Notes: generated by a model not told the origin, from the letters alone. DNA of 64,000 bases from Nocardioides szechwanensis (GCF_900103935.1 NZ_FNIC01000004.1:347220-411219); one strand, 5' to 3'; positions 53,321 through 62,371 are shown, counted from the first letter of the stretch. A program made the numbers and translations.

Positions 53321-53895
53321 CCAGCCCCGCGGGTGGGCCGGTCACCGTCTCGATCACGCGGCAGCTCGAGGCCGGCCACGAGGCCGAGATGGTCAGCTGG
53401 CTGTCGGCCGGGATCACCCTCGCAGAGCGCTTCCCGGGGTTCCTGGGCGCCGGGTGGGTGCGTCCGGACACCGGCTCCGAGACGTGGCACATGCTCTACC
53501 GCTTCGCCGATCAGGACGCGTTGCTCACGTGGGAGCAGTCGCCGCAGCGCCAGTGGTGGCGCTCGTCGGCCGCCGGCCTCGGGGTCGTCGAGTCACGGGT
53601 CGAGAAGCGGACGGGCATCGAGGGCTGGTTCGACGAACCGACCACCCGCGACGTGAGCGACCTGCGTGCGGCACCGGCGCCGCCGCCGCGCTGGAAGCAG
53701 GCGTGCGTGATCTTCCTGGTGTTCTTCCCGCTGAGCCTGCTGGTCAACTGGGCGTCCAGCGAGCTGGTGCCCGACCTGTTCCTGCCGCTGCGGGTGCTGC
53801 TGGCGGTGCTGGTCATGACGCCGGTGATGACCTACCTGGCGCTGCCGTGGATGACGCGCCGGATGCAGTGGTGGCTGCACCCGAAGCAGTCCTGA
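53317..53895 (+). CDS. ABM-domain protein with two C-terminal membrane helices, 192 aa
   Basis: An antibiotic-biosynthesis-monooxygenase-like dimeric alpha/beta barrel domain (about 8-105: VTVSITRQLEAGHEAEM, FPGFLGAGWVRPD, WHMLYRFADQDALLTW) is followed by two hydrophobic helices (about 128-147 and 155-175) and a basic end. This ABM plus membrane arrangement is known as a family, but its reaction is not. No ATG, GTG or TTG covers the first beta strand: the frame begins with CTG 53317, which overlaps the purB stop (CTGA). The alternative ATG 53389 would remove strand 1. Confidence 0.75.
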   Translation: MTSPAGGPVTVSITRQLEAGHEAEMVSWLSAGITLAERFPGFLGAGWVRPDTGSETWHMLYRFADQDALLTWEQSPQRQWWRSSAAGLGVVESRVEKRTGIEGWFDEPTTRDVSDLRAAPAPPPRWKQACVIFLVFFPLSLLVNWASSELVPDLFLPLRVLLAVLVMTPVMTYLALPWMTRRMQWWLHPKQS

Positions 53896-53911
53896 CCGGG
53901 ACGGGAAGCGG

Positions 53912-54529
53912 CTAGGCGCGCGCGTCGCCGCCCCAGTTGGCGAGCTTGGTGGCGACCGTGTGCAGGTCGGCGCGCCAGACGTCCTCGGGGCCGGGGGGCA
54001 GGATCTCGTCCCACTCGACCGCGAAGGAGCCGAGCACGTTGGGGAGCCGCGCCGTACGGATGAAGAACCACAGGTGGAAGTGGGAGCCGCCGTCGCCCCA
54101 CCGGTTCATGTGTACGCGGCCGATGTCGGGCAGGTGCTCGATGATCCGCGTGAGGCGGTTGGAGATCCGGCCGCACTCGGAGGCGAGGTCGTCGTCGAAG
54201 TCGCCGAAGTCGAGGTGCTCGCGGGTGTGCAGCACGAGCACGAGCGGGAGACCGCTCGGCTGGCCGCCATGGGTGAGCACCCACCGCTCGTCCTCCCACA
54301 CCACCCGGGCGGGGTCGAAGCCGGCGCACGCGGGACAGGGCTTGTCGTCGGACTCGCCGTCGCGCACGGGTTCGTCGCTCGGTGGCCGCAGGGTCTTGGG
54401 GACGACCTCGCCGTCGACGGCCTCCCACGGGAAGACGTCCCAGCCACCGATCGGCGGCGTCGGGAGGTGGCCGTCGGGACCGACGGCGGCGATGACTCGG
54501 GCGTAGACCTCTTCGGCAGACTCCGGCAT
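53912..54529 (-). CDS. HIT-like domain protein, 205 aa
   Basis: A soluble HIT-superfamily-like protein. It has a metal-type pair CPACAG (about 67-72), the HIT-fold strands VLTHGGQPSGLPLVLVLHTREHLDF, and the active-site variant SHFHLWFF in place of HxHxH. The FDPARVVWEDERWVL segment resembles GalT/Ap4A phosphorylase-type entries. It could be a nucleotidylyl hydrolase or transferase; the missing third His makes catalysis uncertain. It converges on the ABM gene and diverges from purC with a 57-nt gap. Confidence 0.75.
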   Translation of the reverse strand: MPESAEEVYARVIAAVGPDGHLPTPPIGGWDVFPWEAVDGEVVPKTLRPPSDEPVRDGESDDKPCPACAGFDPARVVWEDERWVLTHGGQPSGLPLVLVLHTREHLDFGDFDDDLASECGRISNRLTRIIEHLPDIGRVHMNRWGDGGSHFHLWFFIRTARLPNVLGSFAVEWDEILPPGPEDVWRADLHTVATKLANWGGDARA

Positions 54530-54573
54530 GGCCCAACTGTGCCACTCGCGGCCGGGGGGCCAGAGCGCGCCCC

Positions 54574-54579
54574 TAGGCT
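54574..54579 (+). promoter_or_regulatory. -10 box TAGGCT of leaderless purC promoter
   Basis: TAGGCT ends 7 nt before ATG 54587. No Shine-Dalgarno is present. Confidence 0.55.
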
Positions 54580-54586
54580 GGGCCAC

Positions 54587-55477
54587 ATGGCCGACCTGAA
54601 CATCCCCGTGGCGCCGGCGATCCCTGGCGCCACCCCGCTGCACTCGGGGAAGGTGCGCGACCTCTACGTGCTCGACGCCGGCCCCTACGCCGGCGAGCTG
54701 CTGATGGTGGCCAGCGACCGGCTCTCGATCTTCGACTTCGTGCTCGACACGACGATCCCCGACAAGGGCGAGATCCTCACCCGGATGTCGCTGTGGTGGT
54801 TCGGCCAGCTAGGCGTCCCGCACCACGTCCTCTCGACCGACGTGCCCGACGCCGTCCGGGGCCGGGCAGTCGTGTGCCGGCGCCTCGAGATGTACCCGGT
54901 CGAGTGCGTCGCCCGCGGCTACCTCACCGGCACCGGGCTGCTCGACTACCGCGCGACCGGTGAGGTCTGCGGGATCACGCTGCCCGACGGGCTGGAGGAC
55001 GGCAGCCGCCTGCCCGAGCCGATCTTCACGCCGGCCGCGAAGGCGGCCCTGGGCGACCACGACGAGAACGTCTCGTACGACGAGGTCGTCGCCGAGGTCG
55101 GGCCGGACGTGGCCTCCGCGCTGCGCGAGTCCACGCTCGACATCTACGGGCGGGCCGAGACCATCGCCCGCGAGCGGGGGATCATCCTGGCCGACACCAA
55201 GTTCGAGTTCGGCGCCGACTCCGAGGGCACCCTGGTACTCGCCGACGAGGTGCTGACGCCCGACTCGTCGCGCTTCTGGCCGGCCGCCGAGTGGCAGCCC
55301 GGCCGCACGCAGCCGTCGTACGACAAGCAGATCGTGCGCAACTGGGCGCTCTCGCCCGAGTCCGGCTGGGACCGCTCCTCCGGTGAGCCGCCCCCGGCGC
55401 TGCCGCCCGAGGTCGTGGAGCGCACGCGCAGCCGGTACGTCGAGGCGTACGAGCTGCTCACCGGCGAGACGTTCTAG
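54587..55477 (+). CDS. purC: SAICAR synthetase PurC, 296 aa
   Basis: Phosphoribosylaminoimidazole-succinocarboxamide synthase. Diagnostic segments are HSGKVRDLYVL (18-28), VASDRLSIFDFVLDTTIPDKG, CRRLEMYPVECVARGYLTGTG, and DTKFEFG...DEVLTPDSSRFW with YDKQIVRNWAL. Length fits the bacterial form. It joins CAIR and aspartate using ATP; PurB then cleaves the product. The gene opens its own transcript (leaderless) and is followed 13 nt later by a SRPBCC gene. Confidence 0.98.
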   Translation: MADLNIPVAPAIPGATPLHSGKVRDLYVLDAGPYAGELLMVASDRLSIFDFVLDTTIPDKGEILTRMSLWWFGQLGVPHHVLSTDVPDAVRGRAVVCRRLEMYPVECVARGYLTGTGLLDYRATGEVCGITLPDGLEDGSRLPEPIFTPAAKAALGDHDENVSYDEVVAEVGPDVASALRESTLDIYGRAETIARERGIILADTKFEFGADSEGTLVLADEVLTPDSSRFWPAAEWQPGRTQPSYDKQIVRNWALSPESGWDRSSGEPPPALPPEVVERTRSRYVEAYELLTGETF

Positions 55478-55490
55478 AAGGGCCTGTCTG

Positions 55491-55907
55491 ATGCACCTGC
55501 CGGTCCCGCCCGAGGTGGCGTTCGACTACCTCGTCGACCCCGCCAACCGCGCCGAGTGGCAGCCCAGCCTGGCCCGGGTCGAGGACGTCGTCGGCCCGGT
55601 CGGCGTCGGCCAGCGCTGGGTCGACGTGACCCGCCCCGGGCTGCGCCCGCTCATGGAGACCACCGAGCTGGACCGCCCGCACCGCTGGACCGAGCGCGGG
55701 ACGTGGCGCACGTTCTCCGCCGAGCTCACGCTGGAGTTCGCCCCCGCCCCGGGCGGCTGCGAGGTCGAGCCGACGATGCGGCTGCGCGCGCGGGGCCCGG
55801 CCGGGCTGGCGGCCCGGGTGCTCGACCGCCTTGCGCCGCTCGCCGTACGGGCGGACCTGCGCAACGCGGGCCGGATCCTAGGCAGCCGATCTCGGGGAAC
55901 TGCATAA
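55491..55907 (+). CDS. SRPBCC-family protein, 138 aa
   Basis: A START/Bet v1-fold protein of the polyketide-cyclase-2 type: VPPEVAFDYLVDPANRAEW, GPVGVGQRWVDVTR, the middle strands HRWTERGTWRTFSAELTLEF, and a C-terminal helix. Ligand is unknown; such proteins bind lipids or aid cyclisation. ATG 55491 has AAGGG about 8 nt upstream. It probably shares the purC transcript. A new promoter for the next gene follows at once (55916-55944). Confidence 0.85.
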   Translation: MHLPVPPEVAFDYLVDPANRAEWQPSLARVEDVVGPVGVGQRWVDVTRPGLRPLMETTELDRPHRWTERGTWRTFSAELTLEFAPAPGGCEVEPTMRLRARGPAGLAARVLDRLAPLAVRADLRNAGRILGSRSRGTA

Positions 55908-55915
55908 GTTCTGGG

Positions 55916-55944
55916 TTGGTAGGGCCTCGGCGGCTGTCTAGGTT
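55916..55944 (+). promoter_or_regulatory. -35 TTGGTA / 17 bp / -10 TAGGTT promoter, leaderless
   Basis: TTGGTA (55916-55921) and TAGGTT (55939-55944) are separated by exactly 17 bp. ATG 55952 follows 7 nt later, so transcription should start at the start codon. This is the most complete promoter of the set. Confidence 0.6.
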
Positions 55945-55951
55945 CGTGCGT

Positions 55952-56263
55952 ATGAAGGTGCTGACGCCGAAGGTCGTGGTGGTGATCGGCGGCGTCATCA
56001 CCAGCGCGGGCATTCTGCTCGCGGTGGTCCTCACGGTGCTCGGGGTGGTGCCGCTGATCGTGCTGACCCAGGTCGGCGTGATCGTCGGCTTCGGTGTCCT
56101 GCTCGACACGTTGCTCGTGCGCAGCGTGGTGGGGCCGGCGCTGGCCGCGCTGCTGGTCATCTCGGGGGGACGCCGTTTCTGGTGGCCGGCGGACACCTCG
56201 CAGGCGACCCCGGGCGAGGTCGACGAGGAGGCCAGTAGGTTGGCTCTCACCACGACGAAGTGA
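55952..56263 (+). CDS. MMPL transporter C-terminal remnant or free-standing two-helix protein, 103 aa
   Basis: The protein resembles only the last 100 residues of MMPL (RND-type lipid) transporters, normally 700-1000 aa: GGVITSAGILLAVVLTVLGV, LIVLTQVGVIVGFGVLLDTL, LVRSVVGPALAALL and the end RRFWWPAD. The other ten membrane segments and the porter domains are missing. Despite this, the fragment begins with ATG and has a good promoter 7 nt upstream. It may be a decayed gene or a retained small membrane protein. It overlaps the start region of the acyl-CoA ligase (stop 56263). Confidence 0.7.
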   Translation: MKVLTPKVVVVIGGVITSAGILLAVVLTVLGVVPLIVLTQVGVIVGFGVLLDTLLVRSVVGPALAALLVISGGRRFWWPADTSQATPGEVDEEASRLALTTTK

Positions 56264-56274
56264 CGGAGGACGCG

Positions 56275-57852
56275 GTGTCGGACACGACGTACAACCTGGC
56301 CAGCCTGCTCGAGGACAGCGCCGAGCGCTATCCCGACCGAGAGGCGGTCGTCCTCGGGGACACGCGCCTGACCTACGCCCAGGTCGACGGGGTGGCCAAC
56401 ATGGTCGCCAACCTGCTCGTCTCCCGCGGCATCGAGCCGGGCGACAAGGTGGCGCTGAGCTGCGCCAACCTGCCCTACTTCTCGATGATCTACTACGGCA
56501 TCCTCAAGGCCGGCGCGACCGTCGTACCCCTCAACATCCTGCTCAAGGGCCGCGAGGTCGCCTACCACCTCGGCGACGCCGACGCGAAGGCCTACTTCTG
56601 CTTCCAGGGCACCCCCGAGCTGCCGATCGGCCAGGAGGGGTACGCCGGGTTCCAGGCCGCCGAGGGCTGCACCGACTTCTTCATGGTCACCGTCGACCCG
56701 GCGGCCGCGTCGCCGATCGAGGGCACCGAGTCGTTCGGCCAGGCCATCTCCGGGCAGCCCGGGACCTTCGAGACCGTGGCCACCGACGAGGGCGACACGG
56801 CCGTCATCCTCTACACGTCGGGCACGACCGGGCAGCCCAAGGGCGCCGAGCTGCGGCACTGCAACATGCGCGACAACGCGCTCGCCGGTGAGGCGCTGTT
56901 CGGCGCCGACGCGGAGCGGCCCGACACCTACCTGTGCGTCCTGCCGCTGTTCCACTCCTTCGGCCAGACCGTGATCCAGAACGGCGCCTTCGCCTACGGC
57001 GGCACCGTCGTGATGCTGCCGCGCTTCGAGGCCGGGCCCGCGCTGATGACGATGCTGTCGGAGAAGGTGACGTTCTTTGCCGGCGTCCCGACCATGTACT
57101 GGGGCCTGCTCGGCGCCCTCGACCCGACCGTCGACGTCGAGGAGATCGCCCGCAACCTCCGGGTGGCCGCGGCCGGTGGCTCGGCGCTGCCGGTGGAGGT
57201 GCACAAGGACTTCGAGAAGAAGTTCGGCGTCACCATCCTCGAGGGCTACGGCCTCTCCGAGACCTCGCCGGTCGCGAGCTTCTCGCCGTACGGCGAGCCG
57301 GTGCGGGTCGGCTCCATCGGCACCCCCATCCCCGGCGTCGAGATGAAGCTGCTCAAGCCCGACACCTGGGACGACCTCGAGGGCGGCGACGACCCCGAGC
57401 ACGCGGTGGGCGAGATCGCGATCAAGGGCCACAACGTCATGAAGGGCTACTACCAGCGGCCCGAGGCGACCGAGGAGGCCATCCAGGACGGGTGGTTCCG
57501 CTCGGGTGACCTGGGCCGGCGCGACGCCGACGGCTGGTACTACATCGTCGACCGGTCCAAGGACATGATCATCCGCGGTGGCTACAACGTCTATCCGCGT
57601 GAGGTCGAGGAGGTCCTGATGACCCACCCCGACGTCTCGCTGGCCGCCGTCATCGGCGTCCCCGACCCGAGCCACGGCGAGGAGATCAAGGCCGTCGTTA
57701 TCCTCAACGACGGGGCGACGGTCACCGAGGAGGAGCTGGTCGCCTGGGGCAAGGAGCAGATGGCCGGCTACAAGTACCCCCGCCAGGTGCAGGTCGTCAG
57801 CGCCCTGCCGATGACCGCCACCGGCAAGATCCTCAAGCGCGAGCTCTCGTGA
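56275..57852 (+). CDS. long-chain fatty-acid-CoA ligase (AMP-dependent synthetase), 525 aa
   Basis: An ANL-superfamily adenylate-forming enzyme: the P-loop-like core [16 protein letters not shown] (about 180-195), [16 protein letters not shown], the hinge [15 protein letters not shown], and the C-terminal catalytic Lys in [12 protein letters not shown] (about residue 520). It activates an acyl chain to the acyl-CoA; the chain is not known. GTG 56275 is preferred because GGAGG lies 5 nt ahead; GTG 56260 overlaps the stop of the small gene and adds five residues. Linkage to the MMPL remnant hints at a lipid-related locus. Confidence 0.94.
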   Translation: MSDTTYNLASLLEDSAERYPDREAVVLGDTRLTYAQVDGVANMVANLLVSRGIEPGDKVALSCANLPYFSMIYYGILKAGATVVPLNILLKGREVAYHLGDADAKAYFCFQGTPELPIGQEGYAGFQAAEGCTDFFMVTVDPAAASPIEGTESFGQAISGQPGTFETVATDEGDTAVILYTSGTTGQPKGAELRHCNMRDNALAGEALFGADAERPDTYLCVLPLFHSFGQTVIQNGAFAYGGTVVMLPRFEAGPALMTMLSEKVTFFAGVPTMYWGLLGALDPTVDVEEIARNLRVAAAGGSALPVEVHKDFEKKFGVTILEGYGLSETSPVASFSPYGEPVRVGSIGTPIPGVEMKLLKPDTWDDLEGGDDPEHAVGEIAIKGHNVMKGYYQRPEATEEAIQDGWFRSGDLGRRDADGWYYIVDRSKDMIIRGGYNVYPREVEEVLMTHPDVSLAAVIGVPDPSHGEEIKAVVILNDGATVTEEELVAWGKEQMAGYKYPRQVQVVSALPMTATGKILKRELS

Positions 57853-57859
57853 CCGCGCC

Positions 57860-58048
57860 ATGGTGAAGGTCATCGGCCTGGCCGTGGCCGGGCTGATGGT
57901 CCTGGTCGGCGCGCTGTGGACCCTCCAGGGTCTCGGCTACGTCGAGGGCAGCTCCATGACCGGCGAGAAGACCTGGTCGGTGATCGGCCCGATCGTCGCC
58001 GGCCTCGGCGTCGCGCTCGCGATCTCGATCATGGGCCGCAAGCACTAG
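57860..58048 (+). CDS. small membrane protein, two hydrophobic segments, 62 aa
   Basis: Not a named family that I recognise with certainty, though short two-helix proteins of this look are common in actinobacteria. Segments at about 4-24 (VIGLAVAGLMVLVGALWTLQ) and 39-57 flank a short polar loop with EGSSMTGEKTW. The C-terminus is basic (GRKH). ATG 57860 lies 8 nt after the ligase stop, so it is likely in the same transcript. No function can be given. Confidence 0.75.
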   Translation: MVKVIGLAVAGLMVLVGALWTLQGLGYVEGSSMTGEKTWSVIGPIVAGLGVALAISIMGRKH

Positions 58049-58051
58049 CCT
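58046..58051 (+). promoter_or_regulatory. -10 box TAGCCT of leaderless promoter for 58058 gene
   Basis: TAGCCT lies across the stop codon of the small membrane gene and 6 nt before ATG 58058. Confidence 0.5.
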
Positions 58052-58057
58052 GAGCGC

Positions 58058-59488
58058 ATGGAGCTGCACGAGCACCTCGCGGAGCTGGTCGCCAGCGTCG
58101 GGCCCCAGGTGCTGGACGACCCCGACGGCTTCCGCGCCGCGCTCGACGACTACCTCGACGAGGGCGCGGCCAGCACCGGTGACATCAACCTGCTGGTCGA
58201 CACGGTCCGGCTGGGCGCCTACGGCTGGATGATCAACACGATCACCAGCGGCGGCGAGGGGGCGCGGGCGGTCGAGGCCGCCGGGACCCTCCTGGCCCGC
58301 GACCGCGGCAGCCGCGACGTCGACAGCGCCCGGTGGGCCTGCGCCGTGCTGGCGTTCGCGGTCGGCAAGGTCGGCGACGCCGACGTACGCCGCTACCGGA
58401 CGCGCAGCCTCTCGCCGCTCTCCGAGCAGCCCGTCGCGGCACCCGATCCCGGTGGGGTGACCGAGCCGACTGCGCCACCGACCGCCGTGGTCGCCCCCGA
58501 CGCGTCCACCGAGCCGGCCCAGCCGCCCGCGCCCCCGCCCGCCCCCACCCCTGCCGACGAGACCGTCCTCGGCGAGCCCGCGGCGGAGGTCGCCGTCCCG
58601 GCCGCCCGGCTGCCGGAGCGGCGCCGCAGCTGGGCTCCCGTCCTCGCCGTGCTCGTCGTCCTGGCCCTGGTCGGCGGCGGGTTCGCCGCGTGGCGGGTGC
58701 TGGGCGCCGACGACGACGGCACCCCGGGTGACACGGCCGGCGAGCGCACCACGGACCCCACCGACGCCACGACCGGCCCCACCGAGCCGACCGAGTCGAC
58801 CGGGTCGACCGACAACCCGGTCGAGGAGCGCACCGACTACGTGCCCGTGCCGGAGGACCCGGAGCCGTTGCCGTTCGACGTCAACGCCGAGCTCGTCAAC
58901 CTTCCGTGCACGGGGGAGGTCATCGTCATGCTCGCCACCGCCAGCGTGCCGGCCAACTACGCCGACAAGCTCGGCAAGGCGATCGAGGGCGTGCCGGACG
59001 CCGCGGTGCTGCGTGCCTCCGACTCGTGCGACGCGTTCCAGGAGACCAACCCCGACTCCGGGGCGCCGATCTACAACGCCTACCTCGGCCCCTTCGCGAC
59101 CGCTGCCGACGCCTGCGAGGTGATCAGCACCCTCGACAGCCCGAGCGCCTGGGTGCGCAGGCTCGCCAACCCGTCGCAGGAGCGCGAGCTCTGCTTCTGC
59201 GAGGAGTCCATCGACGGGCTGCCGGTCCTCGGTCCCGAGAGCGACCTCGACTCCCTCGTCACCCGGCGGCTGATCGGGCAGGTGCAGTGGGCGCTCTACC
59301 TGGACGACCATCTGCCCAAGGACGCGGTGTTCACGACCCTCGGGCAGTACACGCCGGAGTTCGCGGGCGCCGTGACGGCGTTCCAGGGCGAGGTGCTCGT
59401 GGAGCAGAACGGATCGGTCACCCGGGAGACCTGGGAGCGGCTCCTCGACGAGTTCTGCGACACCGACTACTACGACGTCGAACGCTGA
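58058..59488 (+). CDS. single-pass membrane protein with Pro-rich linker and Cys-containing extracytoplasmic domain, 476 aa
   Basis: Not recognised. Residues 1-115 form an all-helical cytoplasmic domain. A Pro/Ala/Thr-rich linker (about 120-185), a membrane helix (about 190-212) and a Thr/Glu/Pro-rich stalk (to about 265) follow. The C-terminal 200 residues are extracytoplasmic with several Cys (NLPCTGE, SDSCDAF, DACEVIS, ELCFCEE, DEFCDTD), which suggests disulfides, and a helical pattern somewhat like a peptidoglycan-binding repeat near 410-460. Its own -10 box precedes the ATG. The cytoplasmic/extracytoplasmic layout recalls a sensor or anti-sigma-like protein; no partner is visible. Confidence 0.7.
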   Translation: MELHEHLAELVASVGPQVLDDPDGFRAALDDYLDEGAASTGDINLLVDTVRLGAYGWMINTITSGGEGARAVEAAGTLLARDRGSRDVDSARWACAVLAFAVGKVGDADVRRYRTRSLSPLSEQPVAAPDPGGVTEPTAPPTAVVAPDASTEPAQPPAPPPAPTPADETVLGEPAAEVAVPAARLPERRRSWAPVLAVLVVLALVGGGFAAWRVLGADDDGTPGDTAGERTTDPTDATTGPTEPTESTGSTDNPVEERTDYVPVPEDPEPLPFDVNAELVNLPCTGEVIVMLATASVPANYADKLGKAIEGVPDAAVLRASDSCDAFQETNPDSGAPIYNAYLGPFATAADACEVISTLDSPSAWVRRLANPSQERELCFCEESIDGLPVLGPESDLDSLVTRRLIGQVQWALYLDDHLPKDAVFTTLGQYTPEFAGAVTAFQGEVLVEQNGSVTRETWERLLDEFCDTDYYDVER

Positions 59489-59492
59489 AAAG

Positions 59493-59498
59493 TAGGAT
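59493..59498 (+). promoter_or_regulatory. -10 box TAGGAT of purS promoter
   Basis: TAGGAT would start transcription near 59505, giving a leader of about 45 nt with an AGGAG site 7 nt before GTG 59551. The purS-purQ transcript is thus one of the few here with a normal leader. Confidence 0.45.
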
Positions 59499-59550
59499 GG
59501 TGCTGCCTTCGCACCCGTCCGTGAAGCCCGCCCCTGAGCAGGAGCCCGTC

Positions 59551-59811
59551 GTGCCCCGAGTCGTCGTCGACGTCATGCCCAAGCCCGAGATCCTCGACCC
59601 GCAGGGCAAGGCCGTCCTCGGCGCCCTGCCAAGGCTCGGCTTCGTCGGCGTCACCGACGTACGCCAGGGCAAGCGCTTCGAGCTCGAGTTCGCCGGAGAG
59701 ATCACCGACGCGGTGCTCGCCGAGGTGCACGAGATGGCCGAGACGCTGCTGTCCAACCCGGTCATCGAGTACTACACCGTCCACCTCGCCGAGGCGGAGC
59801 AGCCCGCATGA
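59551..59811 (+). CDS. purS: FGAM synthase subunit PurS, 86 aa
   Basis: The small PurS subunit of the three-part formylglycinamidine synthase (PurS/PurQ/PurL): [34 protein letters not shown] and the C-terminal [13 protein letters not shown]. Length 80-90 is typical. GTG 59551 is chosen for its Shine-Dalgarno; an in-frame ATG at 59497 would add 18 non-conserved residues. The stop overlaps the purQ start (ATGA, 59808-59811). purL is not in the window. Confidence 0.95.
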   Translation: MPRVVVDVMPKPEILDPQGKAVLGALPRLGFVGVTDVRQGKRFELEFAGEITDAVLAEVHEMAETLLSNPVIEYYTVHLAEAEQPA

Positions 59812-60476
59812 AGGTCGGGGTCGTCACGTTCCCCGGGTCGCTCGACGACGTCGACGCCCAGCGCGCGGTGGGGTTCGGCGGCCACGAGGCCGTCGCGCTG
59901 TGGCACGGTGACCACGACCTGCGCGGGGTCGACGCGATCATCCTGCCGGGCGGGTTCTCGTACGGCGACTACCTGCGCTGCGGTGCCCTGTCGCGCTTCT
60001 CCCCGGTGATGACCGAGGTCATCGCGGCCGCCGAGCGGGGGATGCCGGTGCTCGGCATCTGCAACGGCTTCCAGGTCCTGTGCGAGTCGCACCTGCTGCC
60101 GGGCGCGCTGATCCGCAACGACCACCGCAAGTTCGTCTGCCGCGACCAGCGCCTGCGCATCGAGAACAACCGCACCCCCTGGACCTCCGCCTACGCCGAG
60201 GGCGCCGAGGTCACGATCGTGCTCAAGAACGGCGAGGGCGGGTTCGTCGCCGACGAGGCGACCCTCGACCGCCTCGAGGGGGAGGGGCAGGTCCTGGCCC
60301 GCTACCTCGGCGACAACCCCAACGGCTCGCTGCGCGACATCGCCGGCATCACCAACGCCCGCGGCAACGTGGTCGGCCTGATGCCGCATCCCGAGCACGC
60401 CGTCGAGGACCTGACAGGTGCCGGCACCGACGGTCTCGGCTTCTTCACCAGCCTCGTCGAGGGCTCGTTCGCGTGA
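59808..60476 (+). CDS. purQ: FGAM synthase glutaminase subunit PurQ, 222 aa
   Basis: A class I glutamine amidotransferase supplying ammonia to PurL. The nucleophile Cys is in [20 protein letters not shown] (about 85), and the catalytic His/Glu in PHPEHAVE (about 205). The N-terminal [10 protein letters not shown] and [13 protein letters not shown] are family marks. It overlaps purS before and the DUF3817 gene after (GTGA, 60473-60476). PurL must be encoded elsewhere, probably beyond the window. Confidence 0.98.
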   Translation: MKVGVVTFPGSLDDVDAQRAVGFGGHEAVALWHGDHDLRGVDAIILPGGFSYGDYLRCGALSRFSPVMTEVIAAAERGMPVLGICNGFQVLCESHLLPGALIRNDHRKFVCRDQRLRIENNRTPWTSAYAEGAEVTIVLKNGEGGFVADEATLDRLEGEGQVLARYLGDNPNGSLRDIAGITNARGNVVGLMPHPEHAVEDLTGAGTDGLGFFTSLVEGSFA

Positions 60477-60919
60477 GCCCCACCCGGCTGTTCCGCGTCG
60501 TGGCGACCGCGGAGGCTCTCACCTGGGCCGGCCTGCTGACCGGCATGTTCTTCAAGTACGTCACCGAGACCACCGAGCTCGGGGTCCGCGTCTTCGGGAT
60601 GCTGCACGGCGTGGTGTTCATCGGCTACTGCCTCACCACGGTGGTCGTCGCGGTCGACCGCCGCTGGACCCTCGGCCGGACGGCGCTCGGGCTGGCCTCG
60701 GCGGTCCCGCCGTTCATGACCGTCTGGTTCGACCGCCACGTCGAGCGACGCGCGGGGCTGGGTGACACCTGGCGCCTGGTGGGCGAGGACGCCGCCCGGC
60801 CGGTCGAGCGACCGGTGGCGTGGCTGCTGCGCAACCCGGCCCGCGGCGTGGCCGCCGCGCTGGTCGCCGTCGTCGCGTTGACCGGGGTCGCGCTGCTGGT
60901 CGGCCCGCCCGCGAGCTGA
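60473..60919 (+). CDS. DUF3817 family membrane protein, 148 aa
   Basis: A small membrane protein of the DUF3817 family: three hydrophobic segments in the first 100 residues, with family segments [38 protein letters not shown] and [19 protein letters not shown] fourth hydrophobic helix closes the protein. Function unknown. GTG overlaps the purQ stop, so it is co-translated with purine genes; this linkage recurs in actinobacteria, but no reason is known. Confidence 0.87.
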   Translation: MSPTRLFRVVATAEALTWAGLLTGMFFKYVTETTELGVRVFGMLHGVVFIGYCLTTVVVAVDRRWTLGRTALGLASAVPPFMTVWFDRHVERRAGLGDTWRLVGEDAARPVERPVAWLLRNPARGVAAALVAVVALTGVALLVGPPAS

Positions 60920-60937
60920 CGCTGTCCGGCGGCCGGG

Positions 60938-62371
60938 TCAGCGGACGCCGGCCGCCAGCTTGGTCCAGGACTCCGCGGCGATGACGCCCGAGGCCGTGAT
61001 CCCGACCTTGGACTGCCACGTCCGCACGGCCCCGAAGGTCGCGGTGTCGAACACCCCGTTGGTCGGCACCGACTTGCCGAGCGCCGCGGCGTTGAGCGTG
61101 CGCTGGAGGCGGCGTACGGCGGGACCGGCGGAGCCGTACTTGACGATCTTGCGGTCGCCCGCCACGAGCAGCGTCATCCAGTGCTTCACGAACCACGACG
61201 TGCCCACCGCGAGACCACGCTCGGCCTGCCAGGTGTTCATCGCCTTGACCAGCTTGGGGTTGTAGTTGCCGCCGGTCGGGCCGTCGTAGTAGCCGTGCTC
61301 CTTGAGCAGGCACTGCAGCGCCTTCACGTGCGGGGCCGACGGGGTGTAGCCCTCCGACGGCGCCTTCAACGGCAGGTACTCCCGGAACGACACGTTGACC
61401 CCGTCGCAGTGCGTCTCCGGCTCGGCGTAGGAACCGCGGCCGACGTCGAGGAAGTTGCGGTCGATGTTGATCTTGACGCCGCCCCACGTCTCGTCGTGGC
61501 CGCCCTCGTACTGCTTGATCCTGCCGCCGGGGCGCCACCCGTCCTCGCGGATGTACGACGTCGACGTGTTGGGGATGCCGTCCCAGCGCGCCACCCAGAT
61601 CATGTCGGGCAGCGTGAACCGGTCCGGGCGGTTGACCCGGGCCGAGTCGAGCGCGGCGATCCCGGAGCCGGCGCTGGAGTAGACGCCCGACACGAAGCCC
61701 AGCTCGTGGAGCTTCTGGGTCCAGCCGCTGAGGAAGGTCAGCGCGGACTCACGGCAGTCGGTGTTGCTGGAGTCGAAGCCCTCGAGGTCGTACCAGAGCG
61801 TGCTCCCCGGTGCGATGCCCAGCGAGGTGGCGACCTGGACGGTGTCGACCGCCTCGTCCATGCCCTGCTGCTTGGCCAGGGCGTAGCGCTTGACCTTGCC
61901 CGGCTTGGGGTTGATCTTGACGTCGTCGTCGTAGCGCGGGAACCGCGGCTGGCACGAGGCCTGGGGCCCGAGAGTGATCGGCAGCAGCCGCCAGCCGTTG
62001 CGCAGCTGGGTGGAGATCCAGGTCGGCGTCAGGTTGGGCTGGTCGCGGCAGGCGCGCGAGTCGCCGGCGATGTAGATGCCGACCGACAGGAACGGCGAGG
62101 CCTTCAGCCAGGCGTTCATCGCCTTCTGGTTGGGCGCGTGGCACTGGTCGAAGCCGAAGCCGGTGAAGTCGCCCGGGGTCACCACGTTGGTGGCGCGCTG
62201 CGAGGCGGTGGTCGGGGCGGTGGTCGAGGAGCTCGGGGCGGCGGTGTCGGAGGCGCCTCCGGGCGCGCTCGTCAGGGCCAGTGCCACGGCGACGGCGACC
62301 AGCACGGAGCTGGTGCGGGCGAGGCGGGCGGGTAGCCGGCCAATCAGACGGGCAGGCAGACGGGCGGTCAT
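60938..62371 (-). CDS. secreted DUF1906 glycosidase-like protein with two peptidoglycan-binding domains, 477 aa
   Basis: A signal peptide with an N-terminal Arg-rich region (about 1-42) precedes a DUF1906 (Rv2525c-like) TIM-barrel domain (about 65-290): FGFDQCHAPNQKAM, the strand LLPITLGPQASC, the acidic TLWYDLEGFDSSNTDCR and MIWVARWDGIPN. Two peptidoglycan_binding_1 repeats follow (about 320-385 and 405-470; VKALQCLLKEHGYYDGP and VRRLQRTLNAAALGKSV). It is likely a cell-wall glycan hydrolase or remodelling protein. The ATG has GGAGA 7 nt ahead; upstream sequence holds a direct repeat (62432-62447). Confidence 0.9.
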   Translation of the reverse strand: MTARLPARLIGRLPARLARTSSVLVAVAVALALTSAPGGASDTAAPSSSTTAPTTASQRATNVVTPGDFTGFGFDQCHAPNQKAMNAWLKASPFLSVGIYIAGDSRACRDQPNLTPTWISTQLRNGWRLLPITLGPQASCQPRFPRYDDDVKINPKPGKVKRYALAKQQGMDEAVDTVQVATSLGIAPGSTLWYDLEGFDSSNTDCRESALTFLSGWTQKLHELGFVSGVYSSAGSGIAALDSARVNRPDRFTLPDMIWVARWDGIPNTSTSYIREDGWRPGGRIKQYEGGHDETWGGVKINIDRNFLDVGRGSYAEPETHCDGVNVSFREYLPLKAPSEGYTPSAPHVKALQCLLKEHGYYDGPTGGNYNPKLVKAMNTWQAERGLAVGTSWFVKHWMTLLVAGDRKIVKYGSAGPAVRRLQRTLNAAALGKSVPTNGVFDTATFGAVRTWQSKVGITASGVIAAESWTKLAAGVR

